Under the pieces are notes generated by a model, which was given only the letters and a program-made list of their open reading frames with translations, did not search any database and was not told the origin of the DNA. From Microbacterium halotolerans (GTDB lineage: Bacteria; Actinomycetota; Actinomycetes; Actinomycetales; Microbacteriaceae), in the NCBI RefSeq assembly GCF_003569805.1, contig NZ_KZ984052.1:1-64000 (forward strand): a stretch of 64,000 nucleotides of DNA. Direction: 5' to 3'. Every line of letters starts with the position of its first letter. The stretch's first letter is position 1. The translations under genes were made by a program, and so were the position numbers. Below, piece after piece: positions 1 through 8,382 of this stretch.

Positions 1-196
1 TCGCGGCGTTGTCGTCGGTCAGGGCACATTCGGTGCCCTTTCCTCCTCCGCCTTGCGATAGGCGCACTCAGGCACGGGCGACCGGGTGGGCACGCCTCTC
101 GCGGCGTCGTCATCGGTCAGGGCGCTCTCGGTGCCCGTCTCTCCTCCGCGTCGCGGTAATCGCTCAGGCGCCGACGACCGGGTGGTGCGCCTCGTG
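1..196. repeat. Two tandem ~98-bp repeats, each with a hairpin
   Basis: Bases 1-98 and 99-196 are diverged copies of one unit: both begin tcgcggcg and share ggtcaggg, tcggtgccc, cctcctccg/ctcctccgc, gctcaggc/actcaggc and cgaccgggtgg at the same offset. The first copy has a 7-bp stem AGGGCAC/GTGCCCT (21-39, 5-nt loop) followed by TTTCC, which resembles an intrinsic terminator for a rightward gene beyond the window edge. The second copy keeps a weaker hairpin (120-136). No convincing reading frame covers the stretch. The gene to the left is outside the window; ddl would be usual in this neighbourhood, but that is inference. Confidence 0.5.
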
Positions 197-203
197 GGGC
201 GTG

Positions 204-719
204 TCAGTCGTCTCCGCCGGAGGTGGTGGGGGCGTCCTCCGGGATCTTCGTCGCTTCGTCGGCCGTGGTGCACTCGCCGGTGCTGGGGAGCTGCTGTGCC
301 GAGGTGGTGACGGCTTGGAGTGCTTCGTTGCTGGAGATCTTGGTGGTGTCGACGTATATCTCGGCGGCAGGCGAACGGCCGTAGGTCGTCATCAGCAGGT
401 TCGGCTGCTCGGATTCGTCGACGATCCAGTCGACGCCGCCGATCGTCACGCACTGCAGCGTCGACGGAGCCGGCGGCTCCTTGCCGCACGCGAAGATGAT
501 CGACGTGCCCGAATCATCGCCCCATGCGGCCGTGGCCTGTGCATCCGTCCATCGCCGTGCCTGGTCGCCGATCGTGTCAGGAAGCCGCACAGAGACCTCA
601 GCGCACAGCGGATCGTTCGCCTGAGGCTGGGGCTCGAGAGCCACGGTGTGTGCGCAACCGGCGAGTGCCGTCGCCGCAGCGACGGCGACGAGAACGGCAG
701 CGAAGGCTCGGTGGATCAC
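204..719 (-). CDS. DUF3515-type lipoprotein
   Basis: A 171-residue exported lipoprotein. After VIHR comes a hydrophobic stretch ending in LAGC, so Cys22 is the expected lipidation site and the mature protein would sit on the outer face of the membrane. The rest is soluble, with two further Cys in the middle and a low-complexity acidic tail (SGGDD). The GTG start at 719 is chosen because it opens the signal peptide directly and lies exactly 6 nt after a TACGCT -10 (731-726). Upstream in-frame codons give Arg-rich sequence with no signal. Family call rests on overall sequence style and on the location beside thiL, the usual place for DUF3515 genes in Microbacteriaceae. Biochemical role unknown. 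Confidence 0.8.
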   Translation of the reverse strand: MIHRAFAAVLVAVAAATALAGCAHTVALEPQPQANDPLCAEVSVRLPDTIGDQARRWTDAQATAAWGDDSGTSIIFACGKEPPAPSTLQCVTIGGVDWIVDESEQPNLLMTTYGRSPAAEIYVDTTKISSNEALQAVTTSAQQLPSTGECTTADEATKIPEDAPTTSGGDD

Positions 720-725
720 CGCTCC

Positions 726-731
726 AGCGTA
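726..731 (-). promoter_or_regulatory. -10 hexamer TACGCT, leaderless start of DUF3515 gene
   Basis: TACGCT on the minus strand, six bases before the GTG at 719, so transcription would begin at or next to the start codon. Confidence 0.5.
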
Positions 732-909
732 TGCCGCTGTCGGTCGGAGTTGTCTGAGACAGCGCGCCCGTGCCGATGCACGTCCGGCGCCGCCGCAGAA
801 TCCAGAAGAACCCGCAGTTCCGCGGGAGCCGGGGCGAGAACCCTCCGAGCCTCTGCGCTTCATCCGAGGTTCCGCCGGCCCGGCCGGGTGGAGCCGAGTG
901 ATGCCAGGC

Positions 910-915
910 TAGGCT
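910..915 (+). promoter_or_regulatory. -10 hexamer TAGGCT, leaderless start of thiL
   Basis: TAGGCT ends six bases before the thiL GTG at 922; no Shine-Dalgarno is needed if the transcript starts at the GTG. Confidence 0.55.
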
Positions 916-921
916 CGTGGA

Positions 922-1896
922 GTGAGCGTGACTGTGGGCGAACTCAGCGAGGGCGAGATCCTGGCGCGGATCGTTCGGCGAACGGGACGGGCGACGTCCG
1001 CTGTTGTCGGGCCCGGCGACGACGCAGCGGTGCTGCGGACGTCCGGCGACACTGTGGCGACCACCGACACTCTCGTTCACGGCCCCGACTTCCGCCTTGC
1101 GTGGTCGAGCGGGTACGACCTCGGCTGGAAGGCCGCGGCTGTGAACCTCGCCGACATCGCGGCGATGGGCGCCCGTCCGACCGCGCTGCTGGCGGCGCTG
1201 GCGATGCCGAACGACACCGTCATCGAGTTCGTCGAGCAGCTCGCGGACGGCTTCCGCGACGCATGCGATGCGCTGGCACCCGGCTGCGCCGTCGTCGGCG
1301 GCGATCTGACGGTGTCGAACACACTCACGATCGCGGTGACCGCCATCGGCGATCTCGAAGGTCGCGAGCCCGTGCTCCGCTCCGGCGCGAGGCCGGGAGA
1401 CATCGTGGCGGTGGCGGGCGAGCTCGGACGCAGTGGGCTGGGGCTCGCCATCCTGTTCGACCGATTCAGAGACAAGGCGGGCGAGCCGATCTCCGTCGAT
1501 CCGGCTCGGCTCGGCGCCGGTGATCGCGCGCTGCTCGACGCCCAGCTGCGCCCGGCACCGCCGCTCGGCCTCGGGACCGTCGCCGCCCGCTCGGGCGCGA
1601 CCGCGATGATGGACGTATCGGACGGTCTCGCGCTCGATGCCTCCCGGATGGCACACGCATCCGGCGTCGCGATCTCCTTCGACTCCGCGGTTCTCGGTCC
1701 CGACGTGCATGCCGCGATGGCCGGAGGAGAGGATCACGCCCTGCTGGCGACGTTCCCCGACGACGCGCTGCCTCCCGGGTTCCGTGCCATCGGTCGTGTG
1801 GTGACGGGCGCGGGTGAGGTGACGCTCGACGGCGCGACGTTCCGCGGTCGCCGTGGCTGGGACCCGTACGCGGACTGGGACGCGCAATCGGGGTAG
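922..1896 (+). CDS. thiL: Thiamine-monophosphate kinase ThiL
   Basis: Phosphorylates thiamine monophosphate to thiamine pyrophosphate with ATP, the last step of cofactor synthesis, in the cytosol. The 324-residue length is normal for the family. Visible motifs: GPGDDAAVL (residues 30-38), the ATP/Mg-binding aspartate loop; NLADIAAMGARP near residue 75; VVGGDLTVS near 128; and MMDVSDGLALDASRM near 230, the second acidic loop. Start GTG 922 is supported by the -10 hexamer 6 nt upstream and by alignment of the N-terminus with the family. Divergent from the DUF3515 gene. Confident call. Confidence 0.95.
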   Translation: MSVTVGELSEGEILARIVRRTGRATSAVVGPGDDAAVLRTSGDTVATTDTLVHGPDFRLAWSSGYDLGWKAAAVNLADIAAMGARPTALLAALAMPNDTVIEFVEQLADGFRDACDALAPGCAVVGGDLTVSNTLTIAVTAIGDLEGREPVLRSGARPGDIVAVAGELGRSGLGLAILFDRFRDKAGEPISVDPARLGAGDRALLDAQLRPAPPLGLGTVAARSGATAMMDVSDGLALDASRMAHASGVAISFDSAVLGPDVHAAMAGGEDHALLATFPDDALPPGFRAIGRVVTGAGEVTLDGATFRGRRGWDPYADWDAQSG

Positions 1897-1964
1897 GCGT
1901 CTGATGCGACCCCCCTGTTCTTCCGGCTGCACCAGACGTACGCTCGGAAGAAGGAGGCGCGATC

Positions 1965-3062
1965 ATGGCCACCGTCAGACCCACATCGACACCGATTCAC
2001 CGCACGAGCAGGAGAACCGGCACCAGCGAGTTCTCGGAGCTGGCGAAGCGGATCCGAGACGGCGGGTTCCTGCGCCGCCGCTACGGCTACTACTGGACCA
2101 AGCTGATAGGACTGCCGCTCGCCCTGCTCGTCGGGATCGCGGGCTTCGTCTGGATCGGCGACACCTGGTGGCAGCTGTTCACCGCCGCGGTCCTCGCCGT
2201 GATCTTCACGCAGATCGCGTTCCTCGGCCATGATGCGGCACACAGGCAGATCTTCGTCTCCGGCAAGTGGAACGACTGGATCAGCCTGATCCTCGGCGAC
2301 CTGCTGGTCGGCATGAGCTACGGCTGGTGGCAGCACAAGCACACCAGGCACCATGCGAACCCGAATAGGATCGGCTCCGACCCGGACATCGAACTGCCGG
2401 TCATCGCCGTCACCGACGAGGAGGCGACAGCGACACGGGGTCCGGTTCGTCGATGGCTGCGAGCGCATCAGGGGCTGTTCTTCTTCCCTATCCTGCTGTT
2501 CGAAGGGGTCTCGCTGCACGCATCCGGTGTGCGCCGAATCGCGACGCGCACTCATCTCGATCGCCGTTGGGTGGAGATCGCGTTTCTGAGCGTGCGACTG
2601 ATCGGATTCGCGACCCTCGTGTTCTTCGTGCTCTCTCCGGGGATCGCGTTCACGTTCCTGGCCGTCCAGCTCGGTGTCTTCGGCTTCTACATGGGCGTGG
2701 CATTCGCACCGAACCACAAGGGAATGCCGGTCGTGCCGCGCGATGCGTCGGTGGACTTCCTCACCCGTCAGGCGATGATGAGCCGCAACATCCGCGGCAG
2801 CCGACTGCTCGACACCGCAATGGGCGGATTGAACTACCAGATCGAGCACCACCTGTTCCCCTCGATGCCGCGCCCGCACCTGCGCAAGGCAGCGCCGGTG
2901 ATCGCGGCGTACTGTCGCGAGCACCGTGTGCCGTACGTGCAGACGGGCCTGCTCTCGTCGTACGCGATCGTGGTCAAGTACATCAACCGGGTCGGTCTCA
3001 GCGAGCGCGATGTGTTCACCTGTCCTCTTGTGGAGCAGCGCAGCCATCTCGTCGGCACCTGA
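1965..3062 (+). CDS. Membrane fatty-acid desaturase (DesA-like)
   Basis: A 365-residue integral membrane di-iron enzyme that inserts a double bond into acyl chains using O2 and an electron donor. The three histidine boxes are all present: HDAAH (89-93), HKHTRHH (124-130) and QIEHHLF (292-298). Hydrophobic segments lie around 48-65, 72-88, 105-118 and 195-240. The QxxHH third box fits the front-end/acyl-lipid desaturase branch, but regiospecificity cannot be read from sequence. A GAAGGAGG sequence lies about 10 nt before the ATG. The gene is followed by a copy of the 68-bp palindromic repeat and converges on rsmD. No dedicated ferredoxin or reductase is adjacent. Confidence 0.9.
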   Translation: MATVRPTSTPIHRTSRRTGTSEFSELAKRIRDGGFLRRRYGYYWTKLIGLPLALLVGIAGFVWIGDTWWQLFTAAVLAVIFTQIAFLGHDAAHRQIFVSGKWNDWISLILGDLLVGMSYGWWQHKHTRHHANPNRIGSDPDIELPVIAVTDEEATATRGPVRRWLRAHQGLFFFPILLFEGVSLHASGVRRIATRTHLDRRWVEIAFLSVRLIGFATLVFFVLSPGIAFTFLAVQLGVFGFYMGVAFAPNHKGMPVVPRDASVDFLTRQAMMSRNIRGSRLLDTAMGGLNYQIEHHLFPSMPRPHLRKAAPVIAAYCREHRVPYVQTGLLSSYAIVVKYINRVGLSERDVFTCPLVEQRSHLVGT

Positions 3063-3077
3063 CCACAGCACTGCTGC

Positions 3078-3145
3078 CGAGATGCGCACATGTCGTCGAG
3101 ATGCGCAAAAAGTGTGCGCATCTCGGGCAAAGTGTGCGCATCTCG
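3078..3145. repeat. 68-bp palindromic repeat, family A, copy 1
   Basis: Begins CGAGATGCGCAC and ends GTGCGCATCTCG, with an internal second pair (CGAGATGCGCA at about +19 and TGTGCGCATCTCG at about +36), so it can fold as nested hairpins. It fills the gap between the convergent desaturase and rsmD genes and could act as a bidirectional terminator. Same 68-bp length as copies at 18744, 24247 and 28963. Confidence 0.8.
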
Positions 3146-3154
3146 ACGGCGGCG

Positions 3155-3715
3155 CTACTGCGGAAGCTCGCCCCAATACAGCGACGTGTCGCCGAATGAC
3201 TTCTCGCGCAGCGCGCTCAGACCGGCAGACTCCCAGTCAGGGGGCCCGGATCGCGTGGCGCGCTCGACGATGACCAGCGCATCGTCTACGAGGAGCGGTG
3301 CGACCAGCCTCAGATCTTCGGCGAGAGCGGTATCGGCGAGGTCGTAGGGCGGGTCGAGGAACACGAGGTCGAAACGTGAGGTGCACCGGCGCAGAAAGGC
3401 ATGCGTCGCTGACGGGTGCACGAGAGCTGTGCGCCCCGTGGCTTTGGCGACGCGCTCCGCGTTGCGGCGCGCCACGGCCGCGGCCTTGGGCGCGCGCTCC
3501 ACGAGATCGGCGCTTGCGACCCCGCGGCTGAGCGCCTCCAGACCGAGGGCGCCGGAGCCGGTGTACAGATCCAGCACTGCGGTGCCGTCGAGCATGCCGG
3601 TCGGCTCAAGCGCACCGAACAGCGACTCGCGCACGCGATCGCTCGTCGGCCGCGTCCCGGCATCCGGCACGTCGAGCCGGATGCCGCCGGCGAGTCCCGC
3701 GATGATCCTCGTCAC
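3155..3715 (-). CDS. rsmD: 16S rRNA (guanine966-N2)-methyltransferase RsmD
   Basis: SAM-dependent methyltransferase acting on G966 of 16S rRNA during 30S assembly. 186 residues, normal for the family. The SAM-binding loop DLYTGSGALGLEAL spans about residues 49-62, and the catalytic motif DPPY is at 121-124. The N-terminal TRIIAG...GIRLDVP and TRPTSDRVRESLF segments are characteristic. Start GTG 3715 gives this standard N-terminus; the frame stays open far upstream only because it is antisense to recG. Convergent with the desaturase and divergent from recG, from which it is separated by a repeat-rich 200-bp gap. Confidence 0.93.
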   Translation of the reverse strand: MTRIIAGLAGGIRLDVPDAGTRPTSDRVRESLFGALEPTGMLDGTAVLDLYTGSGALGLEALSRGVASADLVERAPKAAAVARRNAERVAKATGRTALVHPSATHAFLRRCTSRFDLVFLDPPYDLADTALAEDLRLVAPLLVDDALVIVERATRSGPPDWESAGLSALREKSFGDTSLYWGELPQ

Positions 3716-3764
3716 GTCGTACAGTCTTCCATCCCGCCCTCGTGCTTCATGCGCGTCCGCGGCT

Positions 3765-3869
3765 GATCCGGTGCTGGAGCTTCGCTCTGCGACCGTGAAT
3801 CGCTCGTCCTGAGAACGCAGGCGCTCTCCGTCCTCGCTCGATCCGGTGCTCGAGCTCGGCACTGCGCCC
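3765..3869. repeat. Two copies of a ~29-bp unit, 75 bp apart, between rsmD and recG
   Basis: GATCCGGTGCTGGAGCTTCG at 3765 and GATCCGGTGCTCGAGCTCGG at 3840 continue with similar bases (ctctgcgac / cactgcgcc). Between them lies gaacgcaggcgctc, which matches the half-site of the family B repeats seen at 13894 and 21216. The rest of the 200-bp gap holds only the recG promoter. Confidence 0.5.
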
Positions 3870-3904
3870 AGAGTGCGTGTCGAGGCGATGTCCGTGCCGG
3901 GAAA

Positions 3905-3910
3905 TAGACT
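3905..3910 (+). promoter_or_regulatory. -10 hexamer TAGACT, leaderless start of recG
   Basis: TAGACT ends six bases before the recG ATG at 3917. Confidence 0.55.
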
Positions 3911-3916
3911 CGGTGC

Positions 3917-6097
3917 ATGCCGTACACGCTGGACACTCCGCTGGCGGAGGCGCTGCCGGAGAAACGGGCGGCGTCTCTGAAGCGCGCGTTCGACATGCTC
4001 ACGGTCGGCGACCTCATCACCCACTACCCGCGGCGCTACCAGATGCGAGGCGAGCTCACCCCGATCACGGGTCTGGTAGAGGGGGAGACGGTCACGATCG
4101 TCGCCGAGGTGCGCGCGGCGTCGGTTCGTCCGATGCGCAATCGTCGCGGCAGCATCCTCGAGGTGTCGATCAGCGACGGCCGCGGCGAGGCGAAGCTCAC
4201 GTTCTTCAACCAGGCGTGGCGACAGCGGGACCTCACCCCGGGTCGCCGCGGCATGTTCTCCGGAAAAGTCGGGTACTTCCAGCGTGCGATGCAGCTCTCG
4301 CACCCCGAGTACGAGCTGTTCGACGACGAAGACTCCGGCTCCGATGCCGAGCAGTGGGCGCGCACGCCGATGGCGATCTACCCGGCGACGTCGAAGGAAC
4401 CGTCGTGGGACATCGCACGCGCGATCGGCCCCGTGCTCGACGGGCTCGGAGACGTCGCCGACCCGTTCTCCGACGAACTGCGCGAACGCGAGAAGCTGCT
4501 GCCGTACCGGACAGCCCTCGACCTGATCCACCGCCCCAGCGCCATCGAGGAGGCAGACCAGGCAAAGCACACGCTCCGGATGCACGAGGCGCTGGTGCTG
4601 CAGATCGCGCTCGCGCAGCAGAGGCAGTCCGTACACGAGATGGACGGCACATCCCGGCCGGCGGTGCCGGGAGGGCTCCTCGAACGCTTCGACCAGACGC
4701 TGCCGTTCGAACGAACTGCCGACCAGCTGACGGTCGGCGACGAGATCGCGGCAGAGCTCGTCGAGGAGCACCCAATGAACCGACTCGTGCAGGGCGAAGT
4801 CGGCTCGGGGAAGACGCTGGTGGCTCTGCGCGCCATGCTGCAGGTCGCCGAATCGGGAGGGCAGGCCGCGCTGATCGCCCCCACTGAGGTCCTCGCCGCC
4901 CAGCACCTGCGCTCGATAACGAGGATGCTCGGGCCGGAGCTTCAGACGGAGCTGATGCCGACGCTGCTCACCGGGCAGATGGGCGCGGCCGAGCGTCGCA
5001 GGGCGGCGCTGCGCGTCGCGAGCGGTCAGGCACGCGTCGTGGTGGGCACGCACGCACTGCTGAGCGACAAGACGACGTTCGCCGATCTCGGCCTCGTCGT
5101 GGTCGACGAACAGCATCGCTTCGGCGTGGAGCAGCGGGAGGCGCTGCGTGCGAAGGGGCGCACACCGCACATGCTGGTGCTCACCGCGACGCCCATTCCG
5201 CGCACGGTCGCGATGACAGTCTTCGGCGACCTCGACGTGTCGACGATCCGCACGATGCCTGCGGGTCGGGCGGGCATCCAGACGTTCGCCGCGCCGGTCG
5301 CCGAACACCCGGGCTGGTGGCCGCGCGTGTGGGAGCGGGCTGCAGAAGAAGTGCGCAAGGGTCACCAGGTGTTCGCGGTGTGCTCGGCGATCGACGTCGA
5401 CGACAGCGGGAAGGCCGTCGAAGAGGATCCGGATGGCTTCGCCGATGACGCCCCGGAGCCGGAGGAGGGCGAGCGAAAGGGGCCGAAATGGGGCGTCGTG
5501 CAGCTGGCGCAGACGATCGCGACCCATCCGGACATCCGGGGGCTGCGCATCGCGATCCTGCACGGCAAGATGTCGTCGGAGGAGAAGGACGCCACCATGC
5601 AGGCGTTCTCCCGCGGTGACATCGACATCCTCGTCGCCACGACGGTCATCGAAGTGGGCGTCGACGTACCGAACGCCTCGACGATGATCATCGTGGAGGC
5701 TGACCGCTTCGGAGTGTCGCAGCTGCACCAGCTGCGCGGTCGGGTCGGGCGCGGTGCAGTGCCTGGCCTGTGTCTGCTCGTCACCGAGGCGGAGGAGAAC
5801 ACTGATGCGAGAAGGCGCGTCGAGGCGGTCGCGGGAACACTCGACGGATTCGAGCTGGCCGAGAAAGACGTCGAACTGCGCGGCGAGGGCGATGTGCTCG
5901 GATCGAACCAGTCCGGTGTGCGCAGCTCGTTGAAACTGCTCCGCGTCGTCAAAGACGTGCGTCTCATCATGAGAGCGCGTCAGCTTGCGGAGGCGATCAT
6001 CGCAGACGACCCGGTGCTGCAGCGGCACTCCGGGCTTGCCGACGCGCTGCGCCGTCGTGTCACGGACCGCGAGCGCGCCGCGTTGGCGAAGTCGTGA
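3917..6097 (+). CDS. recG: ATP-dependent DNA helicase RecG
   Basis: Branch-migrating helicase that remodels stalled replication forks and Holliday junctions. 726 residues, within the family range. The N-terminal wedge (OB-fold) domain includes ITHYPRRY (about 34-41) and the fork-binding core. Helicase motif I GEVGSGKT is at 293-300, and the Walker B of RecG type, DEQHRFG, starts at Asp397. Motif III LTATPIPRT and the motif VI region RGRVGRG follow. A lysine/glutamate-rich insert (about 495-520, SGKAVEEDPDGFADDAPEPE) lies in the second helicase domain and is probably a surface loop. The ATG start is supported by the -10 hexamer 6 nt upstream. Confidence 0.95.
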   Translation: MPYTLDTPLAEALPEKRAASLKRAFDMLTVGDLITHYPRRYQMRGELTPITGLVEGETVTIVAEVRAASVRPMRNRRGSILEVSISDGRGEAKLTFFNQAWRQRDLTPGRRGMFSGKVGYFQRAMQLSHPEYELFDDEDSGSDAEQWARTPMAIYPATSKEPSWDIARAIGPVLDGLGDVADPFSDELREREKLLPYRTALDLIHRPSAIEEADQAKHTLRMHEALVLQIALAQQRQSVHEMDGTSRPAVPGGLLERFDQTLPFERTADQLTVGDEIAAELVEEHPMNRLVQGEVGSGKTLVALRAMLQVAESGGQAALIAPTEVLAAQHLRSITRMLGPELQTELMPTLLTGQMGAAERRRAALRVASGQARVVVGTHALLSDKTTFADLGLVVVDEQHRFGVEQREALRAKGRTPHMLVLTATPIPRTVAMTVFGDLDVSTIRTMPAGRAGIQTFAAPVAEHPGWWPRVWERAAEEVRKGHQVFAVCSAIDVDDSGKAVEEDPDGFADDAPEPEEGERKGPKWGVVQLAQTIATHPDIRGLRIAILHGKMSSEEKDATMQAFSRGDIDILVATTVIEVGVDVPNASTMIIVEADRFGVSQLHQLRGRVGRGAVPGLCLLVTEAEENTDARRRVEAVAGTLDGFELAEKDVELRGEGDVLGSNQSGVRSSLKLLRVVKDVRLIMRARQLAEAIIADDPVLQRHSGLADALRRRVTDRERAALAKS

Positions 6098-6227
6098 CCG
6101 CCTGCTGCGCGGAGAGCACTCTGGTCGGCACGTCAGGCCACCCTTCGCGGTCGCACCACCGGTGTCGACTCCGAGCGATCATCGGATTCGGCCCGGAATC
6201 ACCGCGCGACATGGGGCACGGTTGCCA

Positions 6228-6233
6228 TAGGGT
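6228..6233 (+). promoter_or_regulatory. -10 hexamer TAGGGT, leaderless start of coaD
   Basis: TAGGGT ends six bases before the coaD ATG at 6240. The 140-bp gap after recG otherwise shows nothing recognisable. Confidence 0.5.
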
Positions 6234-6239
6234 GAATGT

Positions 6240-6740
6240 ATGAGCAGCCGCGTAGCCGTCGTTCCCGGCTCCTTCGACCCGCCGACGCTGGGCCACCTCG
6301 ACGTGATCCGTCGCGCAGCAGGGCTCTTCGATGAGCTGCATGTGCTGGTGGTCCATAACCCGGACAAGGAGGCCATGCTTCCGATCGCGCAGCGCCTCGA
6401 GCTGCTGCAGGAGTCCCTCCGGGAGGAAGGCGTCGAGGGAAATGTCATCGTCGGTTCCTGGAGCGTCGGTCTGCTCGTCGACTACGCCCAGGAGGTCGGC
6501 GCTGGCGTGCTCGTGAAGGGCATCAGAGCGCAGGGCGACGTGACGTACGAGACGCCGATGGCGGTCGTCAACAACCACCTCTCGGGCATCGAGACGGTGT
6601 TCCTGTTGGCCGATCCCGCCAACTCGGTGGTGTCGAGTTCGCTCGTGCGTCAGGTCGCCGGTCTCGGCGGCGACGTGACGCCCTACGTGCCCGGTCCTGT
6701 GGCCAGGTACCTTGCCGAAGCGGGACCCAGCGACTTCTGA
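6240..6740 (+). CDS. coaD: Phosphopantetheine adenylyltransferase CoaD
   Basis: Transfers AMP from ATP to 4'-phosphopantetheine, the penultimate step of coenzyme A synthesis. 166 residues, the usual size. The nucleotidyltransferase signature [11 protein letters not shown] (9-19) carries the T-x-G-H nucleotide-binding motif at 16-19. The C-terminal [15 protein letters not shown] segment is the family's ATP-binding end (ISSTxVR equivalent). Start fixed by the signature and the leaderless promoter. Followed after 60 bp by the yceD-rpmF-rnc-mutM run in the same direction. Confidence 0.95.
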   Translation: MSSRVAVVPGSFDPPTLGHLDVIRRAAGLFDELHVLVVHNPDKEAMLPIAQRLELLQESLREEGVEGNVIVGSWSVGLLVDYAQEVGAGVLVKGIRAQGDVTYETPMAVVNNHLSGIETVFLLADPANSVVSSSLVRQVAGLGGDVTPYVPGPVARYLAEAGPSDF

Positions 6741-6787
6741 ACGCAAGAACGGCGTGCGCGTCAACTGCCTGTTCAGCGGGGCACGCG

Positions 6788-6793
6788 TAGAAT
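6788..6793 (+). promoter_or_regulatory. -10 hexamer TAGAAT upstream of yceD
   Basis: TAGAAT ends seven bases before the GTG at 6801, again a leaderless spacing. It would drive the yceD-rpmF-rnc-mutM run. Confidence 0.5.
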
Positions 6794-6800
6794 CGAGAGT

Positions 6801-7361
6801 GTGAAACCCAGTCTCTCCGGGCCGTTCGTGCTGCCCGTCCGTGACATCGTCCGCAAGCCGGGCGAGATGCGCGAGCACACCCTGTCGATCCCGGCACCCG
6901 ATCGCTGGGGCGAGGGCATCGTGTCCGTTTCGAAGGGCCGCGAGCTCGAGCTCGAGGTCCGTCTCGAGTCGGTGCATGAGGGCATTCTCGTCTCGGGAAC
7001 CGTCGACACCGTGTTCGAGGGGGAGTGCGGAAGATGTCTGCGCGACATCTCCGAGCCCCTCGAAGTCGAGTTCCAGGAGCTTTTCGAGTACTCTGGGGAG
7101 GAAGCGGCTGATTTCGAAGTTCAAGACGACCACGTGGATCTTGAAACTCTGATCAGGGACGCCACCGTCCTGTCGCTTCCCTTTCAACCGGTGTGTCAGC
7201 CGGATTGTCCTGGCCTCGATGTGGTCACGGGCGAGCCGCTGGCGGAGAACGCCGGGGAGAAGCCCGATCCCATCGATCCTCGTTGGGCAGGGCTCCAGGA
7301 GTTCGCCGAGCAGTTCGGGTCAGCACCGGCAGGTGCCGACCCCCGGAAAGAAGAGAGTTAG
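6801..7361 (+). CDS. YceD family protein (DUF177)
   Basis: A 186-residue protein of the family linked to 23S rRNA accumulation and ribosome assembly in bacteria and chloroplasts. It lies immediately before rpmF, its conserved neighbour, with two bases between TAG and the rpm[30 protein letters not shown] (about 73-98) is the family signature. Cys76 and Cys79 together with Cys132 and Cys136 (VCQPDC) form a plausible metal-binding set. GTG start chosen for the promoter spacing and the N-terminus. Molecular activity of the family is not established. Confidence 0.88.
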   Translation: MKPSLSGPFVLPVRDIVRKPGEMREHTLSIPAPDRWGEGIVSVSKGRELELEVRLESVHEGILVSGTVDTVFEGECGRCLRDISEPLEVEFQELFEYSGEEAADFEVQDDHVDLETLIRDATVLSLPFQPVCQPDCPGLDVVTGEPLAENAGEKPDPIDPRWAGLQEFAEQFGSAPAGADPRKEES

Positions 7362-7363
7362 TC

Positions 7364-7573
7364 ATGGCAGGTAACCCCCCGAAGCGCCGCGTATCCCGTT
7401 CGAACACGCGCTCGCGTCGTGCGCAGTGGAAGGCCGAGGCGCCCGCACTGGTCAAGACCGTCGAGAACGGCAAGACCGTGTACAGCCGTCCGCACCAGGC
7501 CAAGGTCGTCACCGACTCGCAGGGCACTGAGCTGTTCCTCGAGTACAAGGGCCGCAAGGTCGCCGACGCCTGA
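7364..7573 (+). CDS. rpmF: 50S ribosomal protein L32
   Basis: A 69-residue basic ribosomal protein beginning [19 protein letters not shown], the standard L32 N-terminus (P-KRR-S-S-TR-RR). No CxxC zinc ribbon is visible, so this is the zinc-independent (C-minus) form. The ATG follows an AAGAAGAGAG tract inside the end of yceD, which serves as ribosome-binding site. Translationally coupled to yceD and followed after 6 bp by rnc. Confidence 0.97.
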   Translation: MAGNPPKRRVSRSNTRSRRAQWKAEAPALVKTVENGKTVYSRPHQAKVVTDSQGTELFLEYKGRKVADA

Positions 7574-7579
7574 TCGCCT

Positions 7580-8311
7580 GTGGCGACGAACGTCGTTTTC
7601 GAGACCGACGACATCCGGTCTCTCACCGAGAAGCTCGGCGTCGACATCGACGCCGAGCTTCTCGGTTTGGCACTGACGCATCGCTCGTACGCGTATGAGC
7701 ACGGCGGCATCCCACACAACGAGCGGCTGGAGTTTCTGGGCGACTCGATTCTGGGCCAGGCCGTCACAGTGATGCTCTACACGACGCTGCCGGATGTCGA
7801 TGAGGGCGCGCTCGCCAAGCGGCGTGCCAGCGTGGTGTCGACTGTTGCACTCGCAGAGGTCGCGCGCACCATCGGTCTCGGAGCGTACCTGAAGCTCGGG
7901 CGCGGTGAGGAGAACACCGGGGGGCGCGACAAGGATTCGCTGCTCGCCGATGCGACAGAGGCGATCATCGGCGCCGCCTACCTCTCGGCCGGCGCCGAGG
8001 CGACCACGGCTTTCGTGCTGCGATTGGTCGAGCCGCTGCTGGCGGATCCGGATCGCTACGGGGCCGCGATGGATCCGAAGACCAGCCTGCAGGAACTCGC
8101 CTCGCGAATGGGGGCGGAGCCGCCGGAGTACGAGATCGCATCCAGCGGGCCCGACCATCAGCGACGCTTCACAGCGACGGTGACCGTGGCGGACGTCTCG
8201 GGGCAGGGCGAGGGCACGAGCAAGAAGAACGCTGAGATGGCGGCCGCGCTCACGCTGTGGCAGAGGCTCAGCGAGCGCGAGGGCGGCGCGGTCACGCGCA
8301 GCAAGAAGTAG
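7580..8311 (+). CDS. rnc: Ribonuclease III
   Basis: Double-strand-specific endoribonuclease for rRNA precursor and mRNA processing; acts as a dimer with Mg2+. 243 residues. The signature NERLEFLGDSILG is at 47-59, with catalytic Glu51 and Asp55; the second acidic pair falls at Asp124 and Glu127 (LADATEAIIGA). A C-terminal double-stranded-RNA-binding domain covers about 163-235, ending in the GTSKKNAEMAAALTLWQRL helix with the expected KK. GTG start 6 bp after rpmF. Acts in the same run as yceD-rpmF and mutM. Confidence 0.96.
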   Translation: MATNVVFETDDIRSLTEKLGVDIDAELLGLALTHRSYAYEHGGIPHNERLEFLGDSILGQAVTVMLYTTLPDVDEGALAKRRASVVSTVALAEVARTIGLGAYLKLGRGEENTGGRDKDSLLADATEAIIGAAYLSAGAEATTAFVLRLVEPLLADPDRYGAAMDPKTSLQELASRMGAEPPEYEIASSGPDHQRRFTATVTVADVSGQGEGTSKKNAEMAAALTLWQRLSEREGGAVTRSKK

Positions 8312-8382
8312 AGTGGGCGCTCCGACGCCGCTTATGGCTCCGAGTCGTCTCGGGAGGGCGCGACGTTCCCAGATGGATGAGC

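Noticed and set aside
9..1932. Long frames covering the DUF3515 and thiL genes on either strand
   Set aside because: Arg/Ser-rich low-complexity products without any domain; shadows of the two real genes.
3719..6028. Very long open frame antisense to recG, joined to rsmD
   Set aside because: Arg/His/Leu-rich translation typical of the opposite strand of a high-GC gene; only the last 186 codons (rsmD) are real.
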